Assembly (NCBI RefSeq): GCF_963966145.1
Contig: NC_091052.1
Coordinates: forward strand, 21,514,001-21,578,000
From: Tenebrio molitor
Lineage: Eukaryota > Arthropoda > Insecta > Coleoptera > Tenebrionidae
Reading direction: 5' to 3'
DNA length: 64,000 nucleotides
Program-made: the position numbers and the translations under genes
The notes under the pieces: model-generated
Databases searched by the model: none
What the model was told of the DNA's origin: nothing
What the model saw: the letters and a program-made list of their open reading frames with translations, nothing else
Shown here: positions 33,773-44,982 of the stretch, one piece after another
Layout: each line of letters begins with the position of its first letter
Position numbering within the stretch: position 1 is the first letter of the stretch

Positions 33773-34372
33773 AATAGTATTTTACAGTAGAAGTCCGTTA
33801 GGATAGCCTTTACTGCCGAGCCAGAGATTTTGTGAGACGAGCTCGCAGAGCGAGTTGAATAATACTGGCGAGGCTGTAAAGGCCCTAACGGACGTGTGTT
33901 GTACAATAGTTTTTGTAATATCTCTACGATTCGTTCACAATTATTTTTTTGAAATACATTTTTTTCAGCGCCATCGAAAAAACCGAATGATTAATAAGTG
34001 TGCGGAGGACGTCGTCATGTCAACCGTTGTTTGTGAAAAAAAAATGTTTCAATGTTGTTTGTCATATTTGTTCAACGCTTAACTTTCCATTGAAAATAAA
34101 TGAATGAAATCAATAAAAAGTCGCAATCAAGATATGCCCGATGTCCCGAAGTGAGGTATCGTTATTGCCTGCAAAATCGCGCTTGTGTTAGTCTTAAAAT
34201 TGTGAAGCATCATCATCGATCTCGTCTACATCTGCTAGTGACATACGGATTTCGATTAATTCAAGGTGTGTCCCATAACATTAAACATTAACGGACTCCG
34301 GCCGTTATGAGGTTGTTTACATGGTGGCAAACAGTCTGGAAAGCCACCTTTAAAAACTAGATATTACAAAAA
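33773..34372. repeat. Repeat family B, copy 2
   Basis: Direct copy of 32621-32984 plus 37711-37940 (starts ATAGTATTTTACAGTAGAAG, ends CTAGATATTACA), with an extra stretch at about 33945-34075. It provides the unoccupied site that defines element C. Confidence 0.75.
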
Positions 34373-34421
34373 CTTATTTAGATTGATTGTGACAGTTTAG
34401 TTAATAACTGTGCTACAATCG

Positions 34422-34784
34422 TGTCAAAAATAAATTACTCTCTAGGATTTAGGGATATTCGATACTAGGTTGCCATAAATTTGGTTAGGTTGGGGGCTAT
34501 GTGGTTTCTGGTGGCAGACAAAAGATATCTCAAAAATGTAAGGATGTGGCTAATTCCTTGTCACAGTTGCAAATTAATGACTAATGCCTCGCTAAGTGAT
34601 GGATGATTTTGCGTTTCACAATCAATTTTGGTTTCTGTCGGCATATTTAATTGAAATTAATCCCTCAATTCATATTAACCAACCTTAGGCATTCAAAATT
34701 ACTTCTGAAAATTCTAGTTACACAACATGAAAAACGTTATTTCTCTAAAAGTTCGAAATATAGGGAGTAATTTATTTTTGACAA
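34422..34784. mobile_element. MITE of about 360 bp
   Basis: Left TGTCAAAAATAAATTACTCT and right complement AGTAATTTATTTTTGACA. A partial copy lies at 26750-26840. Followed by about 900 bp (34800-35725) without a recognised gene. Confidence 0.65.
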
Positions 34785-35732
34785 GGTAGTAGGTATATGC
34801 CGTTCACGATTATTTTAAACACGCAGGAGGCCGCGATATTTTTTTGTTAGATTGGCGTCAGGTCCTGTCATATGACGTTTCGTTTTTAAATATTCGCATT
34901 GTTGTCAATTCCGTCATTGATTTAGTTAATAAGAATTTACCCAGAACTGCCCTACAAATATGTATGTTTCATTTCAATTGCAATTTTACGATTATTGTTC
35001 CTAATGCGTTCAATTATTTAAAAAATGTAACAACTTGGGAGCAGTGTTCGGTTGAATTATAACCTAAAATAGATTTATTAAGACAAATCACAATATTGCC
35101 AACTAAAATGTCAGATTTTCATAGATAGTCCGAATTTGAAATAATCGTGAATGGTTTATACGTCTGATCAATTCTTCAAATGTTCCAGTTGTCATAAACT
35201 GTCACATTGACAATAAAGAATGGATTATATTGAATTTTTGAAAATGTCACAATTTTGATGTCCGTTTTTTTTACTCCCAACTGTACCAACAACTTGCCTT
35301 GATTATTTTGTTTTTCCATTCCTGAAAAACAACGTGTTCAAAAATAGGCCACTGTGATTGCCCACCATTAACAATTTTAGATGAAAATGACATAGAAGAG
35401 GATGAAACCGGGGAAAATATTTAATTTTTATAATACACTCTTAATAAATTTTTACTTTCAGCATCTCTTGTATATTTTTTACCAATACCCGTCACAATAA
35501 TCGTTTGAAGAGTTCTACTCACTTTGAATTTTAAGTAATTCATTGTCTTAGAATTTTTTTTGGTAGGTATCACGTTGTATTGGTAGGTGCTATTTAAGTT
35601 ATTCTTTGCCAAAGAATATCCGACAAACAAAACATTAAACACAGGAAATAAGATTTTAATGAAAAATGATAAAAGCTATTTTTTAGAAAAAAATTGTATG
35701 TAATAAAAAATTGTCAAAATTTGAACAGTATT

Positions 35733-37299
35733 GTAGGACGGCGCAATGTGTGGCCGTGATTTTTCCGTTTTTGTTTCCTTTTTTTTAGTTCATAGTTTTA
35801 AGACGCTACACGTTACGTGATTGATACCGATTAGATTTCTTTGTTAGGGAAGCGTTAGGGAGTGGGAAATAAACAGTCGTTCAGACACAAAACTCGATCG
35901 CTGTCGTTATTTTGAACCCGATTTTCCTGCAGAAGTTGTGGTGGTGTGAAAATATTCAATAAGATGAGTGTATCACTGAGTGACCTGTTTCTGTTGGTGT
36001 TGTGGTGAGTTTACCTAGTTTAATAATTGCTTTTGATAACGATCATGGCCATAATTAAATACAATTAGTATTGTGAGTCTTTAAATGTTTTATAATTAAT
36101 TGGGGGTCGCTGACTGGGATCAGGACTGCCCGTGATCTACAAGCAATTGAGGGTTACTGACTGAGATCAGGACCGCTCGTGATTAATAATAATAATTAAT
36201 TGAGAGTCGCTGACTGAGATCAGGACTGTTCGTGATTAATAGTTAATTGAGAGTCGCTGACTGAGATCAGGACTGCTCGTGATTAATAGTTAATTGAGAG
36301 TCGCTGACTGAGATCAGGACTGCTCGTGAGTTATAATTAATTGAGATAATGTTATTTTCACCATTGAGGGTGATCATGTTGTTAATTTAATTAGAGTTGT
36401 AATGACAGTTGATGAGATTCCTAATTTTGATATGATTGAGCCCCGACATGTCGAGCTAATTAATTAGACTGTCCACCTTTCCTTTGTTTCCGGCAACTGT
36501 ACACTAGCAGAGACCGTGGAGCTGCTAGTGGTGTGAAATTGATTGTGATCTATTGGACTGGCAGAGACCGGGGAGCTGCCAGTGGATGTGAGACAGATTG
36601 AGTGAGTCACTGAGTGTTATCAGGGCTGCTCATCTGTGTATCGGGCGGAGCGAGTACTTGTACTCATTGCACACCTTCGTCGCGATGGTGATCACAATTG
36701 ATTGAGGGTCGCTGAGTGTTATCAGGGCGCCTCGTTTGATTACAGTTGTTTATTGAGATGAGGACTGAGTCCTAGAGGGTTCTGTGTGAACCCTAGTCTT
36801 TCCCCTAATCCTGGACAGAGCTCAATTAGTTAATGTTAATTGATAATAATGACCTAAAGTACTAGAGCTCAATGAATATGTAATAATATTTGACAATCAC
36901 CAAAGGTATTAAGAGTTGACGTTGCGATGGTACCATATTTAAGGTGTGTGTGATTCATTATTGTAAATATGTGTTGGTTGTGCTCGCACAACACTTTCAG
37001 CGAACTGGTTACTCACCACCCCATTTTATTATTTTACAGGAGGTAAGCCTGTGATAGATGTGCAGACCACGATCACCTCGATCCACGACACAAGCCGCCA
37101 CGACACCATTGTTAACGTAATATTCACCCAATTATTTCATCTATTGACAATTACTAAATTACGACATCCTGACACTGCATCAAGTCTGATGTGTTATATT
37201 GATTGGTGATTTGATAAGTATCAGTATTTGTATTACCTTTTGTGTGTTGTCTCTCTCTGCGAGAGTTATCTCTCTCGCACTCGCATCATAGCCTCCCTA
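35733..37299 (+). mobile_element. Possible hAT/P-type element with internal tandem repeats
   Basis: Ends TAGGACGGC and TAGGGAGGC (complement of GCCTCCCTA) lie inside a direct repeat CAGTATT (35726-35732, 37300-37306). The left 270 bp has AATAAA (35869) and a tiny frame from 35964 (MSVSLSDLFLLVLW) that stops against a perfect donor GTGAGT; a matching acceptor TTATTTTACAG occurs at about 37040, after which the frame ends at once. No transposase. An LTR-like nature for the left part is an alternative. Confidence 0.45.
36084..36345 (+). repeat. Five tandem units of about 47 bp
   Basis: The unit TTAATTGAGAGTCGCTGACT plus GAGATCAGGACTGCTCGTGA, clearest in the last three. Diverged single units recur near 36610 and 36695, and a paired motif GCAGAGACCG(T/G)GGAGCTGC occurs twice at 36508-36590. 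Confidence 0.85.
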
Positions 37300-38029
37300 C
37301 AGTATTTTGAATTAGTATCTCACATTGTCAAATTAAAAATTTTAACACGTAAAACAACCGACAAAAACACAACATGGAAGTAGCGCAAACTTTTCAATAT
37401 GTAATTTATTTAAACAAAACAATTCGGTTGCCATGGTGACCATAGCACTCCCGATCTTTGAAAATATCCCAATTTAACTATTATAAAAAAAATAAGCACA
37501 AATATAATTTCAAGATTATTTATTAAAGAAATCATAATGAGTCGCTTTTTGTGCCGGTGAGTGTATTTCCCACTATGAGCGTCAATTTTTAACCTATAAA
37601 AGTTTTAGTATTTTGTATTCATGACATAAAAAAAAATAAATTATTAGAATCGGAACTCTTGCTACCGGTTCCGAAATAACGCCGTATTTTTGTCTATCGT
37701 TACTCCACTATACGGATTTCGATTAATTGAAGGTGTGTCCCATAACATTAAACATTAATTATTGTACCAATTGTAAAAAAGTTGAAAAATAAAATTTAGA
37801 TCTACGTTGCTATAGTTATTTAGTCATTCATAACGGCCGCTCCCGCTCATAACGGACACCCTTAACGGACTCCGGCCGTTATGAGGTTGTTTACATGGTG
37901 ACAAACAGTCCGGAAAGCCACCTTTAACAACTGGATATTACAAAAAAGCATTAATTACACATTTGGATTTTGACGTAACAGAAAAGTGATGGCTAGTTTT
38001 TATTGCCGGCCACTGTACTATTTTCAACG

Positions 38030-38600
38030 ATAGATTCATAACATGAAAACAAAAAAATTTCCAGGACAACATCATAATAGGTACTAGGAACTTTGAGATA
38101 AAACACTTTAACTTTGGGAACATTCGTTGCCGAGTCTACATTGGACCGACCATTCCACATATTTATTAACCTCTATATTCCGTACACTGATAGATTGCAC
38201 GTTTTTAAATTCTAGTTCTAAACATAACGCAGTGAAAAATACTAAATACTAAACTGTTTGTTAACAATCTGTCATTTAATATATCGGGTGATCAAGAAAA
38301 TTCTAATCCGTTGTGCCTTAGATATGAAACACGTCTTTACCCATGAATATGTTTAACTGTGGCATCTGAAGCTACATTATTTTAAGACCGATATACTCGT
38401 AATTAATTATAATTACTAAAAATTTGATATACTCGTACAATCGCGGCCATCCAAAAGTGAACGATAGCTTGCGAAAATTTCCGTATTTTTCGTTAGATTA
38501 AATCAGGTTGTATTCATTGGCGTTCGTGCAGCAGGCGTTACTATTTTAATAATAAAAAGTTGTAATAAATAATTTTTAATAAAAATGAGACAGAAGTAAT
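38030..38600. other. No gene recognised
   Basis: AT-rich, no motif, inverted repeat or coding frame that I can support. Confidence 0.4.
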
Positions 38601-38812
38601 TAATACATTATTAAAGTGAAAGTAAACTTTAGTAAAGAAACCTTTCCAACACCTATTCGCATTGGCTTCTCAAGCCTGTTTTCTTGCCAACCCCTCTTTA
38701 TATTGAAGATGCAAGTCTTACTGCAATGTAATTCTCTCGCCACAGCAGCCAACAACCAATTTTCTTCTAGCTTTGCAATAGCCCTAGCTGTCTGCATCGG
38801 ACTGAGTGGCAT
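38600..38812 (-). pseudogene. Tc1-like helix-turn-helix fragment
   Basis: Minus frame MPLSPMQTARAIAKLEENWL then AAVARELHCSKTCIFNIKRG: N-terminal helix-turn-helix of a Tc1-type transposase. Catalytic domain absent. Confidence 0.6.
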
Positions 38813-38893
38813 TTAAAAAAAATAGTTTAAATAATTTTTTTTTTTTATTTTGACATATAAAGTGACACTTTTCAAAATCATTCACGGACGCCC

Positions 38894-38952
38894 TCAGCGG
38901 AGATAATAACTTTATCTGCCGCTCTCAGCGGAGATAATAACTTTATCTGCCG
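38894..38952 (+). repeat. Perfect tandem duplication, unit of about 30 bp
   Basis: CTCAGCGGAGATAATAACTT then TATCTGCCG occurs twice back to back. Confidence 0.85.
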
Positions 38953-39678
38953 CTCATCAGCTCGTTGGATGCCATGACAATGAAGTGACACTTTAGCATT
39001 ATCAATGCAGTAGGATAACGTCATAATTTACGGACGTTTGAAGAAAAACTACTATTATGGAAAATATCGAGTTTATTTAATTTTCTGTTTAAATAAAGTA
39101 ATAAAAAATTGTGCTTCTACATTTTTCAATACGGTAAGACAACAATTAATCGTTGTGTACACATAGATTATATAGAATGTCTTTCAATTTTAAATGAAAC
39201 ATGAATGGAATTTAAAAAAATCGCTGTAAAAACGATCCGAATCAAAATTTTGTCGTTGAACTTGCCCATCTGCAATTAAAATGTGAGAACAATTACAGAG
39301 ATCGCTGTTTTAAGGAAGCAAATTTTCTCTAAATTCATTTTTACACCGACAAATTAAAAAAAAACTTTTAAAATACAGGATGTCCCAGAACTCGCTCCCC
39401 AGAGAAAAGGAGAGAAATCTTCATAAAAGGACAAATAAACAATCCCAATGAAAACATTTTCTATCTTGAACGGTATTCCAGAAAAGAACAGTTTAATTCG
39501 ACCAATCAAAGCGTTTTAAGCCATCCAGGTCTATTTCTCGTAATTGTTGCTAGGTTGCATATTTTATTACGTTTTCAATAAACTCACCGGCTATGAAACT
39601 TTTGAGAAACGTCAGTGTCAAAATTTCATTCAAATCGCTTTAGTGCCGCCGTCGTGGTCAACCGTGCTCTTTCATCAT

Positions 39679-40264
39679 GTATTCTGCAGCGGATTATGTG
39701 GAAATGTTGACAATTTACGGAGAATGTGGAAATGAAGAAAATCCAAATGTTCTATTTTCAAGGGCATTTCAGTAACGATTTTGTATAAATTTGTGGGCTG
39801 GTCTATTAGGGAGTCGTGTGGTATGTCTTCATTAGAAATTAGCTTACATGTCAGCTAACTTCCCTCTTTAGGTAGGACCTTTTGAATTTCCCGCACGGTA
39901 AGCGCGAGACATTCATCCAGAATTTTTGAACGCAGAACTTCCCTATTTGCTTGAAGACATTCCACTTCTTTTTTGTGCTACCGGCTAGTTTCAACACGAC
40001 GGCGCACTACCACACTTCAGTCGACAAGTTCGAGAAATTTTGGATCAACAGTATCCTCATCGATTGATAAGTTGTGGTGGTCCACGACACTTGCCTGTGC
40101 GGTCCTATTGCCCTATTGCTACAGGAGAACAATTCAGGGGTTGCCTTCAGGAAGCTTTTGCCACAATTACTCCTGAAATGGTTACGAATTCTAAACTGAG
40201 TCTTTTGCGATTGGCACGGTTATGCTTGCGAATGAATGGTGGCCACTTTGAGCACTTCCTCTGA
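39679..40264 (+). pseudogene. rosa-like transposase remnant
   Basis: The start MYSAADYVEMLTIYGECGNE jumps by deletion to INLWAGLLGSRV. A GTATGT...CTTTAG intron (about 39821-39874) then leads to VGPFEFP, at the same protein position as the intron in the 18876 copy. FQHDGALPHF (second Asp) and RLCLRMNGGHFEHFL (end) are clear; the third catalytic block is lost and stops are present. Confidence 0.8.
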
Positions 40265-40550
40265 TTGTATTTATTTTTCGTTTCATAATCCCTTTTGGCT
40301 TGTGCTATACCTTTTCTCCTGTTTTTTATGATAAGCTCACGTGCATTAGAATAAACAAGGTTGTTTTCAGAACCGCCATTTGTTGTTTTATTTAAAAAAA
40401 TTAAAATAGATTCATGTGATCGATGGCGAGTGTGACATCTTGAATGACATCTGCCTTAACCTAACATGTTGATGTTGACACTTTGGCAAAAACGTCATTC
40501 TGACAGTGTGATAATATACGCTTAGCAACCGATTCTATGTATTAATTCTA

Positions 40551-40786
40551 GTGGTCATGACTCAGGGGTTAGATACTGGCTTATCAACCAAACCACCCGG
40601 GTTCGATTCCTGGTTAAATCATCAGGTTTTTTCAAATCACTACCATCTTTCGGAGGAGATGTAAAGCTGTCGGTCCCGGCTACTACTTAGTAGTGGTCGT
40701 TAGGTCATGTTAGAGGCGCTTGCGCGACCTGAAAACATCTAGCACTTGGCCTTAGCCAGAAGGTATACGATTATTTTTTTTTTTAT
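40551..40786 (+). mobile_element. tRNA-derived SINE
   Basis: B-box GGTTCGATTCC at about 40600 with an A-box-like GTGGTCATGACTC upstream, a tRNA-unrelated body and a T-rich end. Target duplication TTAATTCTA at 40542-40550 and 40787-40795. Different family from the SINE at 11988. Confidence 0.75.
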
Positions 40787-41341
40787 TTAATTCTATTCAC
40801 ATTAACACCTGGAATTCCCTTTCTGGAATTGCTGGATTTTAGATGTCTCACAACTATGTTATGCAAGCCATTAATTTTTCTTCGTTTGCATGGTTGGAAC
40901 CTAGATTGTCGTCGGGATTGGTCAGTTTTCTCTGGGGAGCGAGTTCTGGGACACCTGTATTCCGAATCGACATTTTTGCGTTGAACTTGCTTATTTGCAA
41001 TTAAAATGTAGCAACAATTACAGAAATCGCTGTTTTTAGAATGTAAGTGGGTTTTTACACCGGCAAATTTTAAAAATCAAAGTAAAAACGATCCGAATCA
41101 GAATTTTGTCGTTGAACTTACTCATTTATAATTAAAATGTGGGAACAATTACAGAGATTGCTGTTTTAAGGCGGCAACTTTTCTCTAAACCCGTTTTTAC
41201 ATCGACAAATTTCTAATTTTGTTTTACACAAATACTATTGAAGCGCACAACTTTTCCACGGACACAGCATTCCGGGCACAACTAAGAGGTTTTTTACGTT
41301 TTCGATAATAACGCAATTAATTGTTATTGTTTGTAGTACTC

Positions 41342-41500
41342 AATGGGCCGTATGATTTCCCTTTCATTAAAGTTAAAGAACGTCGTTAAATTGTTTTGTC
41401 TCTGTCTAACACAGTGCTTGGCATATACTCTCACTTTGTCTAATTAATTATTTAGCTAATGAAAGGCTTAACGAATGGGAAACCATACGGCCCAATGTCT
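41342..41500. repeat. Small inverted-repeat element
   Basis: AATGGGCCGTATGATTTCCC and complement GGGAAACCATACGGCCCAAT at the two ends, with TTTCATTAAAG-type continuation. About 160 bp. Confidence 0.65.
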
Positions 41501-41876
41501 TTTCCTGCAGCCGCGGCACGAGGACATTTATACTCGTTTGCGAATAAATTTCGATTTAAAAAAATGGGAAATTATAAACAAAAAATACATAAAAATACAG
41601 TATTATCAATGTCATAACTAAAACTCTTTTAGAGTTTGTTGTTTTCAACCTTTTACGTTAATAACCTAATTTGTTTACTCTTGTCATGTTTTTGTCTTTC
41701 AACTTGCATATTTGCATTCAAAAATTGTGATTTGTGGCTTAATATCGGGTAGGCAACATATCACGGTGATGATTTAATTACACTCAGTGCAATTTACTCA
41801 GAACTCAAAATTCAAAAACTGACTGCGTGTCTGATAGACAAAAGTTTAATTTTTGAATGTCAGTTATCACTATGTA

Positions 41877-41996
41877 CAATGGCCGGCAAAAAAAAACTAG
41901 CCATCATTTAAATGTCAGTGTCAAAAAAGCATTAATTACACATTTGGATTTTGACGTAACACAAAAGTGATGGCTAATTTTTATTGCCGGCCATTG
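41877..41996. mobile_element. 120-bp TA-MITE, intact reference copy
   Basis: CAATGGCCGGCAAAAAAAAA ... TTGCCGGCCATTG with TA at both ends. Its left and right halves are those found 5.3 kb apart at 32575 and 38015. A single end also lies in the recombinase intron at about 58974. Confidence 0.85.
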
Positions 41997-42194
41997 TACA
42001 GTAAAAAGTAGCTTACAGAAATTTTGTTGAAGTGACAGAAAAATACTGCCCGAAATTTAAATTTACATTGACGCAATACAATCGTTCCTACTAGCGCCAC
42101 TGCGATCGCTGGTGTCGCTTAGACCGCTGATCCCGCCTACCTGCACACAGCCCATAGTGTTGGTTCTGGCCAACTCAAAAATCACGTTTTTGAA

Positions 42195-42430
42195 TCATGT
42201 GTTTTGCGTGATCTCGTCAAAACGCTAATTTCAGAATCATGTGTTTTGCGTGACCTTCAAGTCACGTTTCGATCAAAACGCTAGTTTTAATTTGCGTTTG
42301 TAATTTCGTCAAAACATAGTTTTTTATTCAGATGTTTTGAGTAAATTATCTAATCATTACATCTATTTTGGTTCCATCAAAAACATGGTTTTTGATTCAT
42401 GTAAGAAAGCGGTATTTTGCGTGACCTATA
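42195..42430 (+). repeat. Degenerate tandem repeat
   Basis: GAATCATGTGTTTTGCGTGA recurs (42208 and 42236 perfect, then looser copies with GTCAAAACGCTA and CAAAACATAG) over about 235 bp. Confidence 0.6.
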
Positions 42431-42751
42431 TTTTTCCAAACAGGTGTTGTGTGTTCATGTACGTAACATTGAGGTAGGTAATGAAGTTTCATATCTCTGT
42501 GCGTGCATTGCATTTTATAGTAAATAAATCATAAAAAATATTTTGATGTAATTGTTGAATTCTAATAAAAGATAAAAAATTTGCATTCTTTGTGACTTGG
42601 AAAAGTGTTTTGTTTGAGGGTAGGGTATTGCGTAAGAAATAGTGGGCGTTATTTTGTTAACAAGGAGAGGATATGGAGTATTAATAAAGGAAGATTTATC
42701 GTTTGATATCAGTTTAATAACTGTAAGAATATTTTTCTAAAAACTTTTATT

Positions 42752-43057
42752 ATGAGTTCATTTTTGCAAAGTGTTAATGAAGCAACTTTCTTCGTGCCAT
42801 TTGTAAAACCAAGCCATCTGGAAGTTAATAAAAAATTTCAAGTTAATCGGTTTAGTAAAAAGGATTCATAGTTTGGTAGACAAGTTGTGGTTGATTGTGG
42901 GGATTTTAAAACATCCTTACCCCAGCGTTTTACATCGAAATTCACTGAAGAGGCCATTACAACTCTCAACCAGGAGTTAAGAGACGGAAAAACAATTTTT
43001 ATGATTAGTCGGGGGAACGTTGGCAAAACAACAAATATATCTTTTGTTGAAGAATAA
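42752..43057 (+). pseudogene. Small protein of unknown family (about 101 codons, one internal stop)
   Basis: One frame from ATG 42752 to TAA 43055 with a single TAG inside. It starts MSSFLQSVNEATFFVPFVKP, has VDCGDFKTSLPQRFT in the middle and ends ISRGNVGKTTNISFVEE. The ending is repeated at 43266-43333, so this belongs to a multicopy family. I do not recognise a domain; GNVGKTT is glycine-rich but too short and too near the end for a convincing P-loop. The fairly clean frame argues for a recent coding past, possibly inside a mobile element. Confidence 0.55.
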
Positions 43058-43265
43058 AGGCGACAACAATGAAAAATCAGAAGAAATTTGTTGAAGATCT
43101 GAAAGTAGTTAATAAGAAGAAAAAGTTGTTATTATTGTCACATATACAGTCAATAAAAAACTTAAAATATTTAATTGCAATGTATGAAATTACCTAATAA
43201 AAAAATTCAAAGTGTTAAAATACATATATTTGAGGTTTTGTTATGACCAGCAACTTACGATTGGG

Positions 43266-43333
43266 AAACTTGTCTATCTGGTGAGCCGAGGAGCAGTGGG
43301 AAAAACAACAAATTTAGAATTTCTGGAAGAATG
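43266..43333 (+). pseudogene. C-terminal fragment of the same small protein family
   Basis: Reads KLVYLVSRGAVGKTTNLEFLEE and stop, against ISRGNVGKTTNISFVEE and stop at 43057. Only about 22 codons are left. Confidence 0.6.
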
Positions 43334-44335
43334 AAGCGCAAAGAAAAGTTAAATGCGGTGTATAAACACAAACTATCTTTATATTTAAAATCATTGAGCG
43401 AATTGTCTAGTTTGATATGAAATGTATGTAAATGACAATTCAACTCGCATTCTCTCGACCAATCAGATTTACGAAATTGATCAGTACGGACCAATCACGT
43501 TTGTTTTAAAAAAATTGCCGCGGAAATTTTCACTAGTGAAAATTGCCACCAAAAATTTCCAACAAAATGTTTCCACTAGGATATTTTATTTTCTATTTTA
43601 TTGAATTTTTCAATCTTCGCTCGGTGAATTGTCATGCCGAATACAAACTCGTGGGTACGAAATTTCCGGAAATTTTCTCCTCAGACCACTCGTATTTGTT
43701 TCTTAGGGCGCGTACAGACTACGCGAACCGAGCATGTAATGTAATGCTCGTCGCAAAATTGGTGCCACGAACAGCCGACGAACCGAGCGCGCAACGAACA
43801 GCTTCTATACTCCGTTCACTGATAGATCGCACGGCTTTTCACAGACACAGAGACGAGTGTCTATGCTGCAAAAAGTCGAATAGCGCACATAACATTTGTT
43901 TATCATTAATACATACTCGAAGAATAAATAATTCAACTTCATTTAGATTCACAGCTGTAATTCTGTTAACAACATCATAGGCGTAGGAAAACTACTGGCT
44001 AGAGTGCACGTTTCTCAGGTCCTCTCGGGCTGTTGATGTTGCTATGGAAACTTTAAAAAACGCGCGTTTTTGAAAGTTGGATTTATACACACTGAGGCGT
44101 GCTTTAATTAAGTAAAATAGGTTACCAATAAAAAAAAATATAACCATCACGGGTGCTGTGCCCGTATTTCGGCGATGGTCAGAATAAAATGGATGCCCGT
44201 TTTGGGGCCGATTCAAGGCCGATTTCTAATTTTACCTGAAAAGGTAGGAGGTTACAAGGAAGGGATTCGTCGCTAAAGTGTGCTTTCAAAATAAAATTTT
44301 CATTCTTCGGCGAACGTACAAGTAGTATCTTTTTT

Positions 44336-44518
44336 CTAGATTTTCGGTCCTATCATTGTCAATAATTTGTCAAAGTCTGTAGGAGACATTCTTGTAAAAT
44401 TTTTATAATGTTCACTGACATGTTGAAATTTTAAATCTTGCATAAGTTCATTACCGACGCGTTTTCTATAGAGTTCGGTTCGCCACCAACGTCGCCGCTT
44501 CTTCTCTTTTTTAATCAT
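44336..44518 (-). pseudogene. PIF/Harbinger nuclease, N-terminal fragment
   Basis: Minus frame RRRWWRTELYRKR then FTRMSPTDFDKLLTMIGPKI, the conserved head of HARBI1-type nucleases. The DDE core should follow at lower coordinates but only about 190 bp remain before the element's end. Confidence 0.75.
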
Positions 44519-44939
44519 ATTGCACCCATCGTAAAATTAAAAAAAAAGGCAACGCCATAACTGCGGCGGCAGCCGAGTTCCTCCCGGCGGTCAGAAATTT
44601 TCAGGTCTTGTAGCAGGTAGTGAGCGGTAAGGGATTAGCACTGGTGATAAGAATGATCGGGTAATTAGGAATTACATTGCCTTTCCTAAAGTATTAAATT
44701 AAATATTTCTTTATAAGAAGACATACTTCTTGCGACCAATGATTAAAACCATCTCTTTTTTGGTGGGATGCAGGGGTAAATCTCACTTATAAATAGGCCC
44801 ATTTCAAAGTAAAATTTTTAGTTTAATTATATCTTTAAAAGCGTCACCATGGAAACTGAGTGAAAAAGGCAAACTTGTAGTGAATGGTGCAAATTCATCA
44901 AGCCAGGAAGTTATGTAATAAGTGATAACGGTATACGTT

Positions 44940-44982
44940 GGAGATGTAAAACCCTATGGCCAGTCTTAAAAAAAACTCACTG
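44940..44982. repeat. Solo end of a mariner-type element
   Basis: Complement reads CAGTGAGTTTTTTTTAAGAC then TGGCCATAGGGTTTTACATC, matching the end at 6705; TA follows at 44983-44984. Confidence 0.6.

Larger units (their letters stand above)
32985..37710. mobile_element. TA-flanked element C (4.7 kb) inserted in B copy 1
   Basis: Ends TAGTGGAGTAACG and complement CGTTACTCCACTA, followed inward by matching TTATTTCGGAACCGGTAGCA and TAGGTTAAAAATTG segments in opposite orientation. B copy 2 has the uninterrupted sequence at this point (GACATACGGATTTCG, about 34240). It contains a mariner fragment, B copy 2, a MITE and the element at 35733. Confidence 0.65.
32621..37940. mobile_element. Repeat family B, copy 1, inserted in the MITE and itself split
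   Basis: Starts ATAGTATTTTACAGTAGAAG and ends CTGGATATTACA, like the shorter copy at 33773-34372. It contains the hairpin GTCCGTTAGG...CCTAACGGAC (32650-32740) and GGCCGTTATGAGG motifs near its end. No protein is recognised and the class is unknown. Confidence 0.65.
32575..38015. mobile_element. Small TA-MITE split by a 5.3-kb nest of insertions
   Basis: The left 46 bp (CAGTGGCCGGCAAAAAAAGT ... GTCAGTGTCA, 32575-32620) and right 75 bp (AAAAAGCATTAATTACACAT ... TTGCCGGCCACTG) are the two halves of the element that exists uninterrupted at 41877-41996. TA flanks at 32573-32574 and 38016-38017. Confidence 0.8.
39376..40957 (+). mobile_element. rosa-like mariner transposon, internally deleted
   Basis: Inverted ends CAGGATGTCCCAGAACTCGC / CAGGTGTCCCAGAACTCGC continuing TCCCCAGAGAAAA (about 33 bp), TA at 39374-39375 and 40958-40959. 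It contains a broken transposase and a SINE (40551-40786). Confidence 0.85.
39228..41225 (+). repeat. Three tandem units of about 135 bp, split by a rosa-like element
   Basis: Units at 39228-39373, 40960-41085 and 41086-41225 share GTCGTTGAACTT, CAATTAAAATGTG and ACAATTACAGAGATCGCTGT. The transposon at 39376-40957 sits between the first and second. Confidence 0.75.

Noticed and set aside
36084..36345. CRISPR-like array
   Set aside because: Units are contiguous 47-bp tandem repeats without unique spacers, in an insect transposon context.
42990..43057. Walker A (P-loop) NTPase from RGNVGKTT
   Set aside because: Only about 12 residues from the C-terminus, lacks the GxxxxGK spacing and any Walker B; no fold could follow.
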